DNA from: Fidelibacterota bacterium
GTDB taxonomy: Bacteria > Fidelibacterota > Marinisomatia > Marinisomatales > CAZVFT01
NCBI GenBank assembly: GCA_014381485.1
Contig: JACNLN010000087.1
Span: 1-42,964, forward strand
Length of the DNA: 42,964 nt
Direction: 5' to 3'
Under the pieces are notes generated by a model. The model saw only the letters and a program-made list of their open reading frames with translations. It ran no database searches and had not been told where the DNA came from. The translations under genes and the position numbers were made by a program. Positions 15,132 to 24,092 of the stretch are shown here, piece by piece. Each line of letters begins with the position of its first letter. The first letter of the stretch is position 1.

Positions 15132-17222
15132 ATGAAGAAGTCACCTTTAGAAAGAGTAAGAAACATTGGCATCATGGCTCATATTGATGCGGGTAAGACA
15201 ACAACGACGGAGCGGATTTTGTTCTATACAGGACGTTTACATCGTATGGGCGAGGTACACGAGGGTTCTACAGCAATGGATTGGATGGATCAAGAAAGGG
15301 AACGTGGTATTACCATTACTTCAGCAGCAACCACTACTTTTTGGAATGAACACCGGATTAACATCATTGATACACCGGGTCACATAGACTTTACTGCTGA
15401 AGTCGAACGCTCGTTAAGAGTTCTCGATGGTGGGATTGTAGTATTCTGTGCAGTAGGAGGGGTAGAACCCCAAAGTGAGACAGTCTGGCGTCAAGCAGAC
15501 AGATATAAAGTTCCACGAGTTGCTTTTGTAAATAAAATGGATCGGATGGGAGCTGATTTTTATGAAGTAATTCATATGATGAAACACCGTTTGAATGCAA
15601 AACCTTTGCTTCTTGTTTTACCTATTGGGGCAGGTGATTTATTTACGGGTATTGTGGATTTAATTTCTATGAAAGCAATTGTTTATTATGAGCCCAGTCT
15701 CGGCACTCATTTTGAACTTATTGATATTCCTAGTGATATGGTGGAGGAAGTTGAGGAAGCCCGCCACAAGATGGTGGAGGAAATTGCAGCATACGATGAA
15801 CAGCTTTTTGAGAAATATCTCGCCGGGAAAGATTTGACAACAGAGGAAATTAAAAATGCTATTCGAAAAGGATGTTTAGATAATGCCTTTATTCCAGTAC
15901 TGTGTGGATCTGCTTATAAAAATAAAGGCATTCAGAGATTACTGGATGCAATAGTTGATTATCTACCCTCTCCAATGGATAAACAAGAGATAATTGGTTT
16001 TCCACCTGAGGATAGTGATATAACGTTAAGCAGGAAACCTTCACCAAATGAACCCTTCAGTGCTTTAGCTTTTAAAATCATGTCTGATCCCTATGTAGGC
16101 AGATTGACATTTTTCCGTGTTTATTCAGGTGAAGTCAAAATCAAGGATTCAATTTACAATTCTACGGTTGGTAGGAAAGAAAGAGTATCTCGTTTATTAT
16201 TGATGCACGCCGACAAACGTGAGGAGAGAGAGAAAGTGACTGCGGGTGAAATTGCTGCTGCAGTTGGATTGAAACATACAAAAACGGGACATACACTGTG
16301 TGATCGCAAATATCCCATTATTCTTGAATCAATGGAGTTTCAGAAACCAGTGATTTCTGTGACAATAGAGCCATCAAGTAAGGCAGATCAGAATGTCCTA
16401 TCGGAAGCGTTGGTAAAGCTTTCTGATGAGGACCCTACTTTTAAAGTAGAAAGGGATAGTGAAACAGATCAAACGATAATTTCTGGAATGGGGGAGTTAC
16501 ATTTAGAAATTTTAGTAGATAGGTTGATGCGGGAATTCAATATTCGAGCCAATGTAGGTAGACCTCAAGTTGCTTATCGGGAGACCATAAAAAAGTCTGC
16601 GGAAGCAGAGGGGAAGTTTATTCGCCAATCGGGGGGACGTGGACAATACGGATGTGTTAAGATAAAAGTTGAACCAAATGAGGCCGGCAAAGGATATCAT
16701 TTCGAGACAAAAATAGTGGGTGGAGTTATACCCCGGGACTACATTCCAGCTGTTAATCAAGGAATCCAAGAAGCCCTTAAGAACGGGGTTTTAGCTGGGT
16801 ATCCCCTGGAGGATATTCGGGTGGAGCTTATTGATGGGTCCTATCACGAAGTAGATTCATCGGAAATTGCTTTTAAATTTGCTGGTTCAATGGCTATTCA
16901 GGAGGCTTGTAAAAAAGCAAAGCCCAGTTTGACAGAACCTGTGATGAAGCTCGAAGTTATATTGTCAGAACAGTACATTGGGGATGTAATGGCTGATTTA
17001 AATTCCAGACGAGGCAGGATTATGGGAACCGAACATCGGAAGGATGCAGTTGTTTTGCATTCAAAAGTTCCTTTGAGCGAAATGTTTGGGTACGCTACGG
17101 ATTTGAGATCTATCACACAGGGAAGAGCAGTTTTTACAATGGAATTCGAGGAATATCAAGATGTTCCTACTAGAATTGAAGCCAAGATTATGGAAAAAGC
17201 CCGTGGGGTAATAACAATATAA
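15132..17222 (+). CDS. fusA: elongation factor G
   Basis: EF-G is the GTPase that drives ribosomal translocation. The 696 residues are typical. The motifs are AHIDAGKTTTTERIL (P-loop), ERERGITITSAA (switch I), DTPGHIDF (switch II) and NKMDR. Domain IV has GRGQYGCVKIKVEP. The C-terminal stretch SRRGRIMGTEHRKD begins domain V. The gene sits between rpsG and tuf copy 2. Its codon use is mixed (GAA and GAG, ATT common), unlike the adjacent tuf. Confidence 0.98.
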   Translation: MKKSPLERVRNIGIMAHIDAGKTTTTERILFYTGRLHRMGEVHEGSTAMDWMDQERERGITITSAATTTFWNEHRINIIDTPGHIDFTAEVERSLRVLDGGIVVFCAVGGVEPQSETVWRQADRYKVPRVAFVNKMDRMGADFYEVIHMMKHRLNAKPLLLVLPIGAGDLFTGIVDLISMKAIVYYEPSLGTHFELIDIPSDMVEEVEEARHKMVEEIAAYDEQLFEKYLAGKDLTTEEIKNAIRKGCLDNAFIPVLCGSAYKNKGIQRLLDAIVDYLPSPMDKQEIIGFPPEDSDITLSRKPSPNEPFSALAFKIMSDPYVGRLTFFRVYSGEVKIKDSIYNSTVGRKERVSRLLLMHADKREEREKVTAGEIAAAVGLKHTKTGHTLCDRKYPIILESMEFQKPVISVTIEPSSKADQNVLSEALVKLSDEDPTFKVERDSETDQTIISGMGELHLEILVDRLMREFNIRANVGRPQVAYRETIKKSAEAEGKFIRQSGGRGQYGCVKIKVEPNEAGKGYHFETKIVGGVIPRDYIPAVNQGIQEALKNGVLAGYPLEDIRVELIDGSYHEVDSSEIAFKFAGSMAIQEACKKAKPSLTEPVMKLEVILSEQYIGDVMADLNSRRGRIMGTEHRKDAVVLHSKVPLSEMFGYATDLRSITQGRAVFTMEFEEYQDVPTRIEAKIMEKARGVITI

Positions 17223-17239
17223 GATAAGATCAACATTAG

Positions 17240-18464
17240 GGAGGAACAGCACAATGGCAAAGGAGAAATTTTCGAGGACGAAGCCTCACTTAAATATAGG
17301 GACGATAGGTCATGTAGATCATGGGAAGACGACATTGACGGCAGCGATGACGTTATATTTAAGCAAGCGTGGTTTAGCAGAGGCTCGGACGTTTGATAGT
17401 ATTGATAGTGCTCCTGAGGAGCGGGAGCGAGGATTAACGATACAGACGGCACATGTGGAGTATGAGACGGATAATCGTCATTATGCACACATAGATTGTC
17501 CGGGACATGCAGATTACATCAAGAATATGATAACGGGAGCGGCACAGATGGATGGATCTGTATTGGTAGTATCGGCGGCAGATGGTCCAATGCCCCAGAC
17601 ACGTGAGCATGTATTATTAGCACGTCAGGTAAATGTTCCGGCTATTGTGGTATTTATGAACAAGACGGATCAGGTAGATGATCCGGAGTTACTGGAGTTA
17701 GTGGAGTTGGAGTTGCGTGAGTTATTGGATGAGTACAATTTTCCTGGTGATGAGATACCGATAATACAGGGTAGTGCGTTGGAGGCGTTGAGCAATCCAG
17801 AGGATGAGGAGTTGACTCGGTGTATAGTGGAGTTATTGGATGCGATAGACAGTTACATACCGGAGCCGGAGCGAGATATAGACAGGCCATTTTTGATGCC
17901 TGTGGAGGATGTATTCAGTATTACGGGACGAGGTACGGTAGGTACAGGAAGGATAGAGCGTGGGATAATAAAGGTAGGTGATTCGGTAGAGATAGTGGGA
18001 TTAGGAGAGACGAGTAAGACGGTAGTGACGGGAGTAGAGATGTTTCGTAAGATATTGGATGAGGGTCAGGCTGGAGATAATGCTGGTTTATTGTTGAGGG
18101 GAGTGGATAAGGATGATTTAAAGCGAGGTCAGGTTATATCGGCGGTAGGAAGTATCACGCCCCACACGAAGTTTGAGGCGAAGGTATATGTATTGAAGAA
18201 GGAGGAGGGAGGTCGTCACACGCCCTTTTTTGAGGGATATCGGCCTCAGTTTTATTTTCGAACGACAGATGTGACGGGCGTGGTGAGTTTGCCTGAGGGA
18301 GTAGAGATGGTGATGCCAGGAGATAATGTAAACGTTAAAGTGGAGTTGATAACACCGATAGCGATGGAGAAGGAGTTGAGGTTTGCGATTCGTGAGGGTG
18401 GTCACACCGTTGGAGCTGGAGTCGTGACGGATATTCTTGAGTAAGGAGAATCAAATTGGCTGGA
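17240..18464 (+). repeat. tuf direct repeat, copy 2
   Basis: This is the partner of 1739-2963, with the same ends. It begins within the Shine-Dalgarno (GGAGGAAC) and stops after codon 3 of rpsJ. Recombination between the direct copies would delete rpmG to fusA, including rpoBC. Such deletions should be lethal, while conversion without crossover would be tolerated. Confidence 0.95.
17254..18444 (+). CDS. tuf: elongation factor Tu (copy 2)
   Basis: The protein (396 residues) and DNA are identical to copy 1, with the same GTPase motifs (GHVDHGKT 19-26, DCPGH 82-86, NKTD 137-140). It occupies the classic str position after fusA (31-nt gap) with Shine-Dalgarno GGGAGG just upstream. rpsJ follows after 11 nt. 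Two tuf genes, one in the tRNA-tuf-secE setting and one in the str cluster, are common in Gram-negative bacteria. As in copy 1, GAA and CAA codons are absent, which sets it apart from fusA and rpsJ on either side. Confidence 0.98.
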   Translation: MAKEKFSRTKPHLNIGTIGHVDHGKTTLTAAMTLYLSKRGLAEARTFDSIDSAPEERERGLTIQTAHVEYETDNRHYAHIDCPGHADYIKNMITGAAQMDGSVLVVSAADGPMPQTREHVLLARQVNVPAIVVFMNKTDQVDDPELLELVELELRELLDEYNFPGDEIPIIQGSALEALSNPEDEELTRCIVELLDAIDSYIPEPERDIDRPFLMPVEDVFSITGRGTVGTGRIERGIIKVGDSVEIVGLGETSKTVVTGVEMFRKILDEGQAGDNAGLLLRGVDKDDLKRGQVISAVGSITPHTKFEAKVYVLKKEEGGRHTPFFEGYRPQFYFRTTDVTGVVSLPEGVEMVMPGDNVNVKVELITPIAMEKELRFAIREGGHTVGAGVVTDILE

Positions 18465-18764
18465 CAAACGATAAGGATAAAAATAAAGGCATATGATCAT
18501 AACCTTCTGGACAAATCTATGGACAGAATTGTAAAAACTGTCCGATCTACGGGAGCAGTGATTTTAGGTCCTATTCCCTTACCAACTAAACGAACAGTGT
18601 ATACGGTGCTTAGATCGCCTCATGTGAATAAAAAATCGCGTGAACAATTCCAAACGAAAATTCACAAAAGGTTAATTGACATTTTAAATGCTTCACCTAA
18701 AACCATCGATTCTCTGATGAAAGTAGATCTTCCTGCTGGAGTAGATATTGAGATAAAGGCATAA
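18456..18764 (+). CDS. rpsJ: 30S ribosomal protein S10
   Basis: S10 (also NusE) is part of the 30S head and an antitermination partner of NusG and NusB. The 102 residues begin MAGQTIRIKIKAYDH and include the loop GPIPLPTKRTVYTVLRSPHVNKKSREQF. The start is TTG 18456, with AAGGAG overlapping the tuf stop. That site and the first three codons are inside the tuf repeat and match rpmG. No separate S10 leader is present; the S10 cluster runs straight on from str. Confidence 0.98.
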   Translation: MAGQTIRIKIKAYDHNLLDKSMDRIVKTVRSTGAVILGPIPLPTKRTVYTVLRSPHVNKKSREQFQTKIHKRLIDILNASPKTIDSLMKVDLPAGVDIEIKA

Positions 18765-18766
18765 CT

Positions 18767-19387
18767 ATGAACGGATTAATTGGTAAAAAGGTAGGAATGT
18801 CTCGTCTCTTTGATTCCGATGGTGAAAATATTCCTGTTTCTGTTATTCAAGCTGGACCTTGTGTTGTTGTTCAGATTAAAACGAAAAATAATGACGGATA
18901 CAGAGCAGTTCAAGTTGGATATAGTAACAAGAAACAAAAGAAAACGAATAACCCAATGATAGGACATTTCAAAAAAGCTGGAGTTGAACCAAAAAATTAT
19001 TTGATGGAATTCCCATTGAGAAAAGGTCAAAAAATCAAAATTGGACAAGTGATTGCTGTAGACATATTCAAAGAAGGAGATGTAGTTAACATTAGTGGTT
19101 TTTCAAAAGGTAAAGGATTTGCAGGTGTGGTTAAGCGACACGGGTTTCATGGCGGTCCTAAAAGCCATGGTAAGTCTGATCAGTTAAGAGCAGCGGGATC
19201 AATTGGTCAGTCATCGGATCCATCCCGTGTTTGGCCTGGGATGAAAATGCCCGGTCATATGGGGAATAAAAAAGTCCTGATAAAAAATCTCAAAGTCGTT
19301 AGTGTGGATAAAGATAAGCACCACCTCTATATAAAGGGTCCTGTACCTGGACCAAGAAATGGAATTGTTGTTGTTACAAAATCATAG
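18767..19387 (+). CDS. rplC: 50S ribosomal protein L3
   Basis: L3 is an early assembly protein near the peptidyl transferase centre. The 206 residues begin MNGLIGKKVGMSRLFD. The extension GFHGGPKSHGKSDQLRAAGSIG leads into the glutamine methylation-site region, followed by PGMKMPGHMGNKK. It starts 2 nt after rpsJ. Confidence 0.98.
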   Translation: MNGLIGKKVGMSRLFDSDGENIPVSVIQAGPCVVVQIKTKNNDGYRAVQVGYSNKKQKKTNNPMIGHFKKAGVEPKNYLMEFPLRKGQKIKIGQVIAVDIFKEGDVVNISGFSKGKGFAGVVKRHGFHGGPKSHGKSDQLRAAGSIGQSSDPSRVWPGMKMPGHMGNKKVLIKNLKVVSVDKDKHHLYIKGPVPGPRNGIVVVTKS

Positions 19388-19399
19388 AACACTTTTGTG

Positions 19400-20029
19400 A
19401 TGCAAATAAAAGTACATAATACACAAGGAGAGGAAATCTCAAGAGTAAAGGTTGACAATTCGGTCTTCAAGATTGAGCCTAATGAAGATGTGGTCCATCG
19501 GGCAATTCTTGCAGAAAGGGTTAATTCAAGACAGGGGAGTCATTCCACTAAGACTCGTTCTGAAGTTCGTGGTGGTGGTCGGAAGCCGTGGAGACAAAAG
19601 GGAAGAGGAGTAGCAAGAGCTGGAACAATCCGTTCACCATTGTGGAGGGGGGGTGGTGTTACTTTTGGTCCGAAACCACATGATTACCACTATAAATTGC
19701 CAAAGAAAATGAAGCGACTTGCCAGACGGAGTGTTCTCTCTCAAAAGATAGTGGATAAAGAAATTTATGTTATGGATAAACTTGAATTAACTAAAGCCAG
19801 TACAAAGTCATTCAGAGAAGTTTTGAGGAATCTTAATATTGCTGATAAGAAGGTCACATTTTGTCCAGCAGAATTGAATAAGAATCTGCGTCTTTCAGCT
19901 CGAAATCTCCCCAATGTAACAGTTGTACCTGCTGTGCAGTTATCGACCTATAATATGATTGATTGTGATATTCTACTTTTTGATAAAGAGGGAATAAAGC
20001 AGTTGAATAAACAATTGGTAATAAACTGA
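19400..20029 (+). CDS. rplD: 50S ribosomal protein L4
   Basis: L4 lines the exit tunnel and in some bacteria represses the S10 operon. The protein has about 209 residues. The internal loop SHSTKTRSEVRGGGRKPWRQKGRGVARAG is characteristic in composition (motif GGGRKPWRQKGRG). I chose ATG 19400; a GTG directly upstream (19397) is an alternative that adds one residue. No clear Shine-Dalgarno is seen for either. Confidence 0.96.
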   Translation: MQIKVHNTQGEEISRVKVDNSVFKIEPNEDVVHRAILAERVNSRQGSHSTKTRSEVRGGGRKPWRQKGRGVARAGTIRSPLWRGGGVTFGPKPHDYHYKLPKKMKRLARRSVLSQKIVDKEIYVMDKLELTKASTKSFREVLRNLNIADKKVTFCPAELNKNLRLSARNLPNVTVVPAVQLSTYNMIDCDILLFDKEGIKQLNKQLVIN

Positions 20030-20030
20030 A

Positions 20031-20354
20031 ATGGTAAAAGATAGAATTATTCTTGTCCGTCCAATTACAACGGAAAAAATGCACCGTCTTGAGGAATCGC
20101 AGAGGAAATATGCATTTCAGGTAGATCCAAAGGCGAATAAAATCGAGATTAAAGGAGCAGTTGAGAGAAAGTTTGACGTAAAGGTTAAGAAGGTAAGCAC
20201 AATAAATATGAAAGGTAAAAGAAAGGGACTCACCATCCGAAGTGGTGGACGTCCCATCCGGACAGTGGGAAAGAGAGCTGATTGGAAAAAAGCGATTGTG
20301 ACATTAGAACCAGGTTTTTCCATTGATTTATTTGGAGCAGAAGTGACGAGTTAA
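20031..20354 (+). CDS. rplW: 50S ribosomal protein L23
   Basis: L23 sits at the tunnel exit and docks trigger factor and SRP. The 107 residues show RPITTEKMHRLEESQRKYAF, the family signature region at the N terminus, and the loop MKGKRKGLTIRSGGRPIR. It starts one base after the rplD stop, so coupling is likely. Confidence 0.96.
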   Translation: MVKDRIILVRPITTEKMHRLEESQRKYAFQVDPKANKIEIKGAVERKFDVKVKKVSTINMKGKRKGLTIRSGGRPIRTVGKRADWKKAIVTLEPGFSIDLFGAEVTS

Positions 20355-20357
20355 GTT

Positions 20358-21182
20358 ATGCCAGTAAAAATTAAAAAACCGACAACCCCAGGGCAAAGGT
20401 TTATGTCCGTCTCTACTTTTGAGGAAGTGACTCGAACAAAACCAGAAAAGAGTCTATTACGTTCTCTTAAGAAAAAAGGTGGAAGGAATAAGCAGGGTCG
20501 AATTACCGTTCGCCATCGAGGTGGAGGGCATAAGCGGAGGTATCGTGTCATAGATTTTAAGCGGGATAAATTTGATATTCCAGCAAAAGTAGCTACCATT
20601 GAGTACGATCCAAACCGATCTGCTCGAATAGCGTTACTTTTTTATGCTGATGGAGAGAAGCGTTATATTCTTGCACCATACGGATTAAAGGTGGGTGATG
20701 AAGTTATATCAGGGAAAAAGGTGCCAATAAAAATTGGAAACAATTTACCATTAAAAAATATTCCCTCTGGTTTGTCTGTTCATAATGTTGAATTGTCAGT
20801 TGGGAAGGGCGGTCAGCTAATACGTAGTGCAGGAACGGGAGCACAGGTTATGGCAAAAGATGGCGGTATGGTGAGTTTAAAACTTCCATCTGGTGAAATT
20901 CGGTTGTTCCATGAGGATTGTTGTGCTACGATTGGAGATGTTGGTAACAAAAGTCATGAAGCTCTCAACCTCGGAAAAGCCGGTCGAAGTCGCTGGTTAG
21001 GTCGAAGGCCTTCCGTACGTGGAGTTGCTATGAATCCAGTTGATCATCCACTTGGGGGAGGTGAAGGGAAATCCTCAGGAGGTCGTCACCCAGCAACCCC
21101 ATGGGGAAAACCGACTAAAGGGTACAAGACTCGCAAAAAGAACAAGCAATCGGATAAATTCATTGTGAAAAGGAGAAAATAA
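20358..21182 (+). CDS. rplB: 50S ribosomal protein L2
   Basis: L2 is a large rRNA-binding protein needed for subunit joining and peptidyl transfer. The 274 residues include GRNKQGRITVRHRGGGHKR near residue 40 and the conserved GVAMNPVDHPLGGGEG with its critical His. The C terminus is basic (KTRKKNKQSDKFIVKRRK). It follows rplW after 3 nt. Confidence 0.98.
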   Translation: MPVKIKKPTTPGQRFMSVSTFEEVTRTKPEKSLLRSLKKKGGRNKQGRITVRHRGGGHKRRYRVIDFKRDKFDIPAKVATIEYDPNRSARIALLFYADGEKRYILAPYGLKVGDEVISGKKVPIKIGNNLPLKNIPSGLSVHNVELSVGKGGQLIRSAGTGAQVMAKDGGMVSLKLPSGEIRLFHEDCCATIGDVGNKSHEALNLGKAGRSRWLGRRPSVRGVAMNPVDHPLGGGEGKSSGGRHPATPWGKPTKGYKTRKKNKQSDKFIVKRRK

Positions 21183-21185
21183 CGT

Positions 21186-21461
21186 ATGTCTCGATCGGTG
21201 AAAAAAGGTCCGTATATTGATCCCAAACTGTTGAAAAAAATTGAAGCAATGAAGAAGGAAAAAAAGAAAAAGGTTATAAGAACCTGGTCACGGCAAAGCA
21301 TTATTACTCCTGATTTTGTGGGATTTACCTTTGCAGTTCATAATGGAAAGCAGTTCATTCCAGTGTTTATAACTGAGAATATGGTTGGACATAGACTTGG
21401 GGAATTTTCACCTACCAGAACGTTTCGAATCCATTCAGGCGATAGAAAGAAGCAGAGATAA
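21186..21461 (+). CDS. rpsS: 30S ribosomal protein S19
   Basis: S19 works with S13 in the 30S head. The 91 residues begin SRSVKKGPYIDPKLLKK and contain the signature IPVFITENMVGHRLGEFSPTR. It lies 3 nt after rplB in the conserved order. Confidence 0.98.
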   Translation: MSRSVKKGPYIDPKLLKKIEAMKKEKKKKVIRTWSRQSIITPDFVGFTFAVHNGKQFIPVFITENMVGHRLGEFSPTRTFRIHSGDRKKQR

Positions 21462-21463
21462 CG

Positions 21464-21808
21464 ATGGAATCTAGAGCACAATCTAAGTATATCCGTCAAT
21501 CTGTCCGGAAAATCCGTAAAGTTTTGGATATGGTTTCAGAAAAGAATGTTGGAACAGCTTTGAATCTTTTACACTTTTCTTCATTGAAAGCCTCTGACGT
21601 TATTGAAAAGACTATCCGATCAGCCATTGCTAATTTTCTTCAGACTGATGAGGGGAAAAATGCCGATCCAGAAAATTTAATTATAAAAGAAGCTTTCGTA
21701 AATGAGGGACCTACAATGAAACGTTTTCGACCTGCTGCAATGGGTAGAGCATCCAGAATTCGGAGAAGGATGAGTCATTTAACAATAGTTTTAAGTGATA
21801 GAAAATAA
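21464..21808 (+). CDS. rplV: 50S ribosomal protein L22
   Basis: L22 lines the exit tunnel. The 114 residues include YIRQSVRKIRKVLDMV, the loop GPTMKRFRPAAMGRASRIRRR (the tunnel-facing beta-hairpin) and the C-terminal HLTIVLSD. It starts 2 nt after rpsS. Confidence 0.97.
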   Translation: MESRAQSKYIRQSVRKIRKVLDMVSEKNVGTALNLLHFSSLKASDVIEKTIRSAIANFLQTDEGKNADPENLIIKEAFVNEGPTMKRFRPAAMGRASRIRRRMSHLTIVLSDRK

Positions 21809-21817
21809 GGATTTAAC

Positions 21818-22444
21818 GTGGGACAAAAAACACATCCGACAGGGTTCAGATTAGGGGTTAATAAACCGTGGGTTTCTAACTGGTATGGTGGAAAGGATTT
21901 TCCTTCCTACATTGCTGGAGATATAACTCTCAGACAGTATATTGAACGTCGTTTACCCAATGCGGGAATTTCAAAAGTTGTCATTAACCGTACGTCTAAG
22001 AAAATCATTGTAACGATTAACACATCACGTCCAGGTATCGTCATCGGGAAAGGTGGGGAAGAGGTAGATCGTCTGCGAGAGGAATTTAAACGTCTTTCTA
22101 ATACTGACGTACAGGTAAATGTATCAGAGATTAAAAGACCGGAATTAGATGCTCGTCTGGTTGGAGTGAGCATAGCTCAACAGATCATCAAGAAAATATC
22201 ATATCGAAGGGCAGTGAAGAAGGCAATTCAAGCAACAATGAGAATGGGAGCAGATGGTATTCGAGTTAGGGTAGCTGGTAGATTAGGTGGTGCTGAGATT
22301 GCAAGATCGGAAAATTTTCATGAAGGTAGTGTTCCACTTCAAACTTTAAGATCTGATATTGATTATGCCATAACAGAAGCACGGACTACCTACGGTATTA
22401 TAGGAGTTAAGGTATGGATTTGTAATGGGGAGATACCCACCTGA
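21818..22444 (+). CDS. rpsC: 30S ribosomal protein S3
   Basis: S3 is at the mRNA entry site and contributes helicase activity. The 208 residues begin GQKTHPTGFRLGVNKPW, contain the KH-domain motif PGIVIGKGGEEVDRLREE and the C-terminal GRLGGAEIARSENFHEG. The start is GTG 21818. The TGA stop overlaps the rplP ATG by one base (TGATG). Confidence 0.98.
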   Translation: MGQKTHPTGFRLGVNKPWVSNWYGGKDFPSYIAGDITLRQYIERRLPNAGISKVVINRTSKKIIVTINTSRPGIVIGKGGEEVDRLREEFKRLSNTDVQVNVSEIKRPELDARLVGVSIAQQIIKKISYRRAVKKAIQATMRMGADGIRVRVAGRLGGAEIARSENFHEGSVPLQTLRSDIDYAITEARTTYGIIGVKVWICNGEIPT

Positions 22445-22863
22445 TGTTAGAACCAAGGAAAACAAAATGGCGTAAACAACAACGGGGTCGAAGGAGAGGT
22501 TTAGCTACTCGTGGCAGCCATGTGGTTTTCGGTAGCTACGGTCTCAAGGCGTTGGAACCGGGTTGGGTAACTGCTCGCCAAATAGAGGCAGCTCGGGTTG
22601 CAATTGTAAGGAAGATTCGCAAACATGGTCGGATGTGGATTAGAATTTTTCCAGATAAACCGGTATCAAAAAAACCAGCAGAAGTTCGGATGGGTAAGGG
22701 TAAAGGTGCTCCAGAATACTGGGTAGCTGTGGTTAAACCCGGTCGTATTCTCTTTGAAATAGAAGGAGTAGACAGTGAGTTGGCAGCTGAAGCTTTTCGA
22801 ATCGCTGGGTTTAAATTACCCATAAAAACTAAACTGACAAAACGACGGGAAGTCACTGTTTAG
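22444..22863 (+). CDS. rplP: 50S ribosomal protein L16
   Basis: L16 helps position A-site tRNA. The 139 residues begin MLEPRKTKWRKQQRGRRRG. They contain RIFPDKPVSKKPAEVRMGKGKG, in which the Arg of the RMGKG signature is the site hydroxylated in some bacteria. It overlaps rpsC by one base, so re-initiation is likely. Confidence 0.98.
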   Translation: MLEPRKTKWRKQQRGRRRGLATRGSHVVFGSYGLKALEPGWVTARQIEAARVAIVRKIRKHGRMWIRIFPDKPVSKKPAEVRMGKGKGAPEYWVAVVKPGRILFEIEGVDSELAAEAFRIAGFKLPIKTKLTKRREVTV

Positions 22864-22894
22864 TTGAATTATTTTATGACCAGGATTATAGCTA

Positions 22895-23110
22895 ATGAAG
22901 AAAGAAGAATTAAAAGAGATAACTGTAGCTGAACTTCAAACAAGACTCGAGGACGATTTGGAAGAACTCGAAAATTTGAGGTTTCAAAAAGCACTTCAAC
23001 AATTAGAAAATCCGTTGAGAATTCGTTTTCTTCGTCGGGAAATCGCACAGGTTAAAACGCTATTAAAAGAATATGAATTGGGAATCAGAAAGAAACGATT
23101 TAAGGAATGA
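22895..23110 (+). CDS. rpmC: 50S ribosomal protein L29
   Basis: L29 is a small two-helix protein at the tunnel exit beside L23. The 71 residues begin MKKEELKEITVAELQTRLE and include the signature stretch NPLRIRFLRREIAQVKTLL. A 31-nt gap separates it from rplP. Confidence 0.95.
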   Translation: MKKEELKEITVAELQTRLEDDLEELENLRFQKALQQLENPLRIRFLRREIAQVKTLLKEYELGIRKKRFKE

Positions 23111-23113
23111 CCA

Positions 23114-23377
23114 ATGAACAATCGAGGTAAAAGACCAACAATGATGGGTATGGTAGTAAGTGATAGAATGGATAAGACTGTTGTTGTTTCGGTTGAACGA
23201 CGGGTTCAACACCCGATTTACAAGAAATATATTACCCGAAAAAAGAAGTACTATGTTCACGACGAGAAGAACGAGTGTTCAATAGGTGACACAGTAAGAA
23301 TTATTTCCTCTAGACCGCTGAGTAAGCTAAAACGGTGGCGGGTAACGGAAATTATTGAAAAGTCAAAAGGTATTTGA
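23114..23377 (+). CDS. rpsQ: 30S ribosomal protein S17
   Basis: S17 is an OB-fold primary binder of 16S rRNA. The 87 residues show MMGMVVSDRMDKTVVVSVERRVQHPIY, then DTVRIISSRPLSKLKRWRV, the family signature. It starts 3 nt after rpmC. Confidence 0.97.
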   Translation: MNNRGKRPTMMGMVVSDRMDKTVVVSVERRVQHPIYKKYITRKKKYYVHDEKNECSIGDTVRIISSRPLSKLKRWRVTEIIEKSKGI

Positions 23378-23402
23378 GGACAGAGAGGTTTGAGAGGTTA
23401 TA

Positions 23403-23771
23403 ATGATTCAATCGGAGACAAGATTAAAAGTTGCGGATAATACTGGGGCTCGAGAAGTTCTCTGTTTCAAAGTATTGGGTGGGACCCGCCGACGGTACGC
23501 CAGTGTGGGGGATGTTATTGTTGTTACCGTTAAAAAAGCCCTACCTGAAGGTATGGTAAAGAAAGGAGATAAATCAAGAGCTGTGGTAGTTCGGACAAAG
23601 AAAGAAATCAGGCGTAAAGATGGATCCTATGTCCGGTTTGATGATAATGCTGCTGTTCTTCTTTCAAATGTAGGTGAACCAATAGGAACTCGTATTTTTG
23701 GACCAGTATCAAGGGAGCTTCGTGAAAAAGGGTATATGAAAATTGTCTCTATGGCTCCGGAGGTAATCTAA
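23403..23771 (+). CDS. rplN: 50S ribosomal protein L14
   Basis: L14 lies at the subunit interface and binds the silencing factor RsfS. The 122 residues begin MIQSETRLKVADNTGAREVLC and include RRKDGSYVRFDDNAAVLL and GTRIFGPVSRELREKGYMK. It opens the spc part of the run, with no sign of a separate promoter in the 25-nt gap. Confidence 0.98.
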   Translation: MIQSETRLKVADNTGAREVLCFKVLGGTRRRYASVGDVIVVTVKKALPEGMVKKGDKSRAVVVRTKKEIRRKDGSYVRFDDNAAVLLSNVGEPIGTRIFGPVSRELREKGYMKIVSMAPEVI

Positions 23772-23772
23772 A

Positions 23773-24081
23773 ATGCACATTAAAAAAGGCGACACAGTCA
23801 CAGTTATTTCAGGAAATGACCAAGGAAAAACGGGGAAGATTCTTTACGTTTTTCCCAAAACAAACCGGGTGATCGTGGAAGGTGTGAATTTCGTTAAGAA
23901 ACACTCGAGACCAAGCCAACAAAATCCTCAGGGAGGTATCATTGAAAAGGAAGCTCCCATTCATATATCCAATGTTATGGTAACCTTTGGGGGTAAGAGA
24001 TCACGTATTGGTCATAGATTTCTCGATACTGGAAGAAAGATTAGGGTGTCACGAAAAACAGGTGAGGATATCGATTCATAG
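23773..24081 (+). CDS. rplX: 50S ribosomal protein L24
   Basis: L24 is an assembly initiator near the tunnel exit. The 102 residues begin MHIKKGDTVTVISGNDQGKTGKI, the KOW motif, followed by VEGVNFVKKHSRPSQQNPQGGI. It starts one base after rplN. Confidence 0.97.
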   Translation: MHIKKGDTVTVISGNDQGKTGKILYVFPKTNRVIVEGVNFVKKHSRPSQQNPQGGIIEKEAPIHISNVMVTFGGKRSRIGHRFLDTGRKIRVSRKTGEDIDS

Positions 24082-24092
24082 GGAGAAGAATT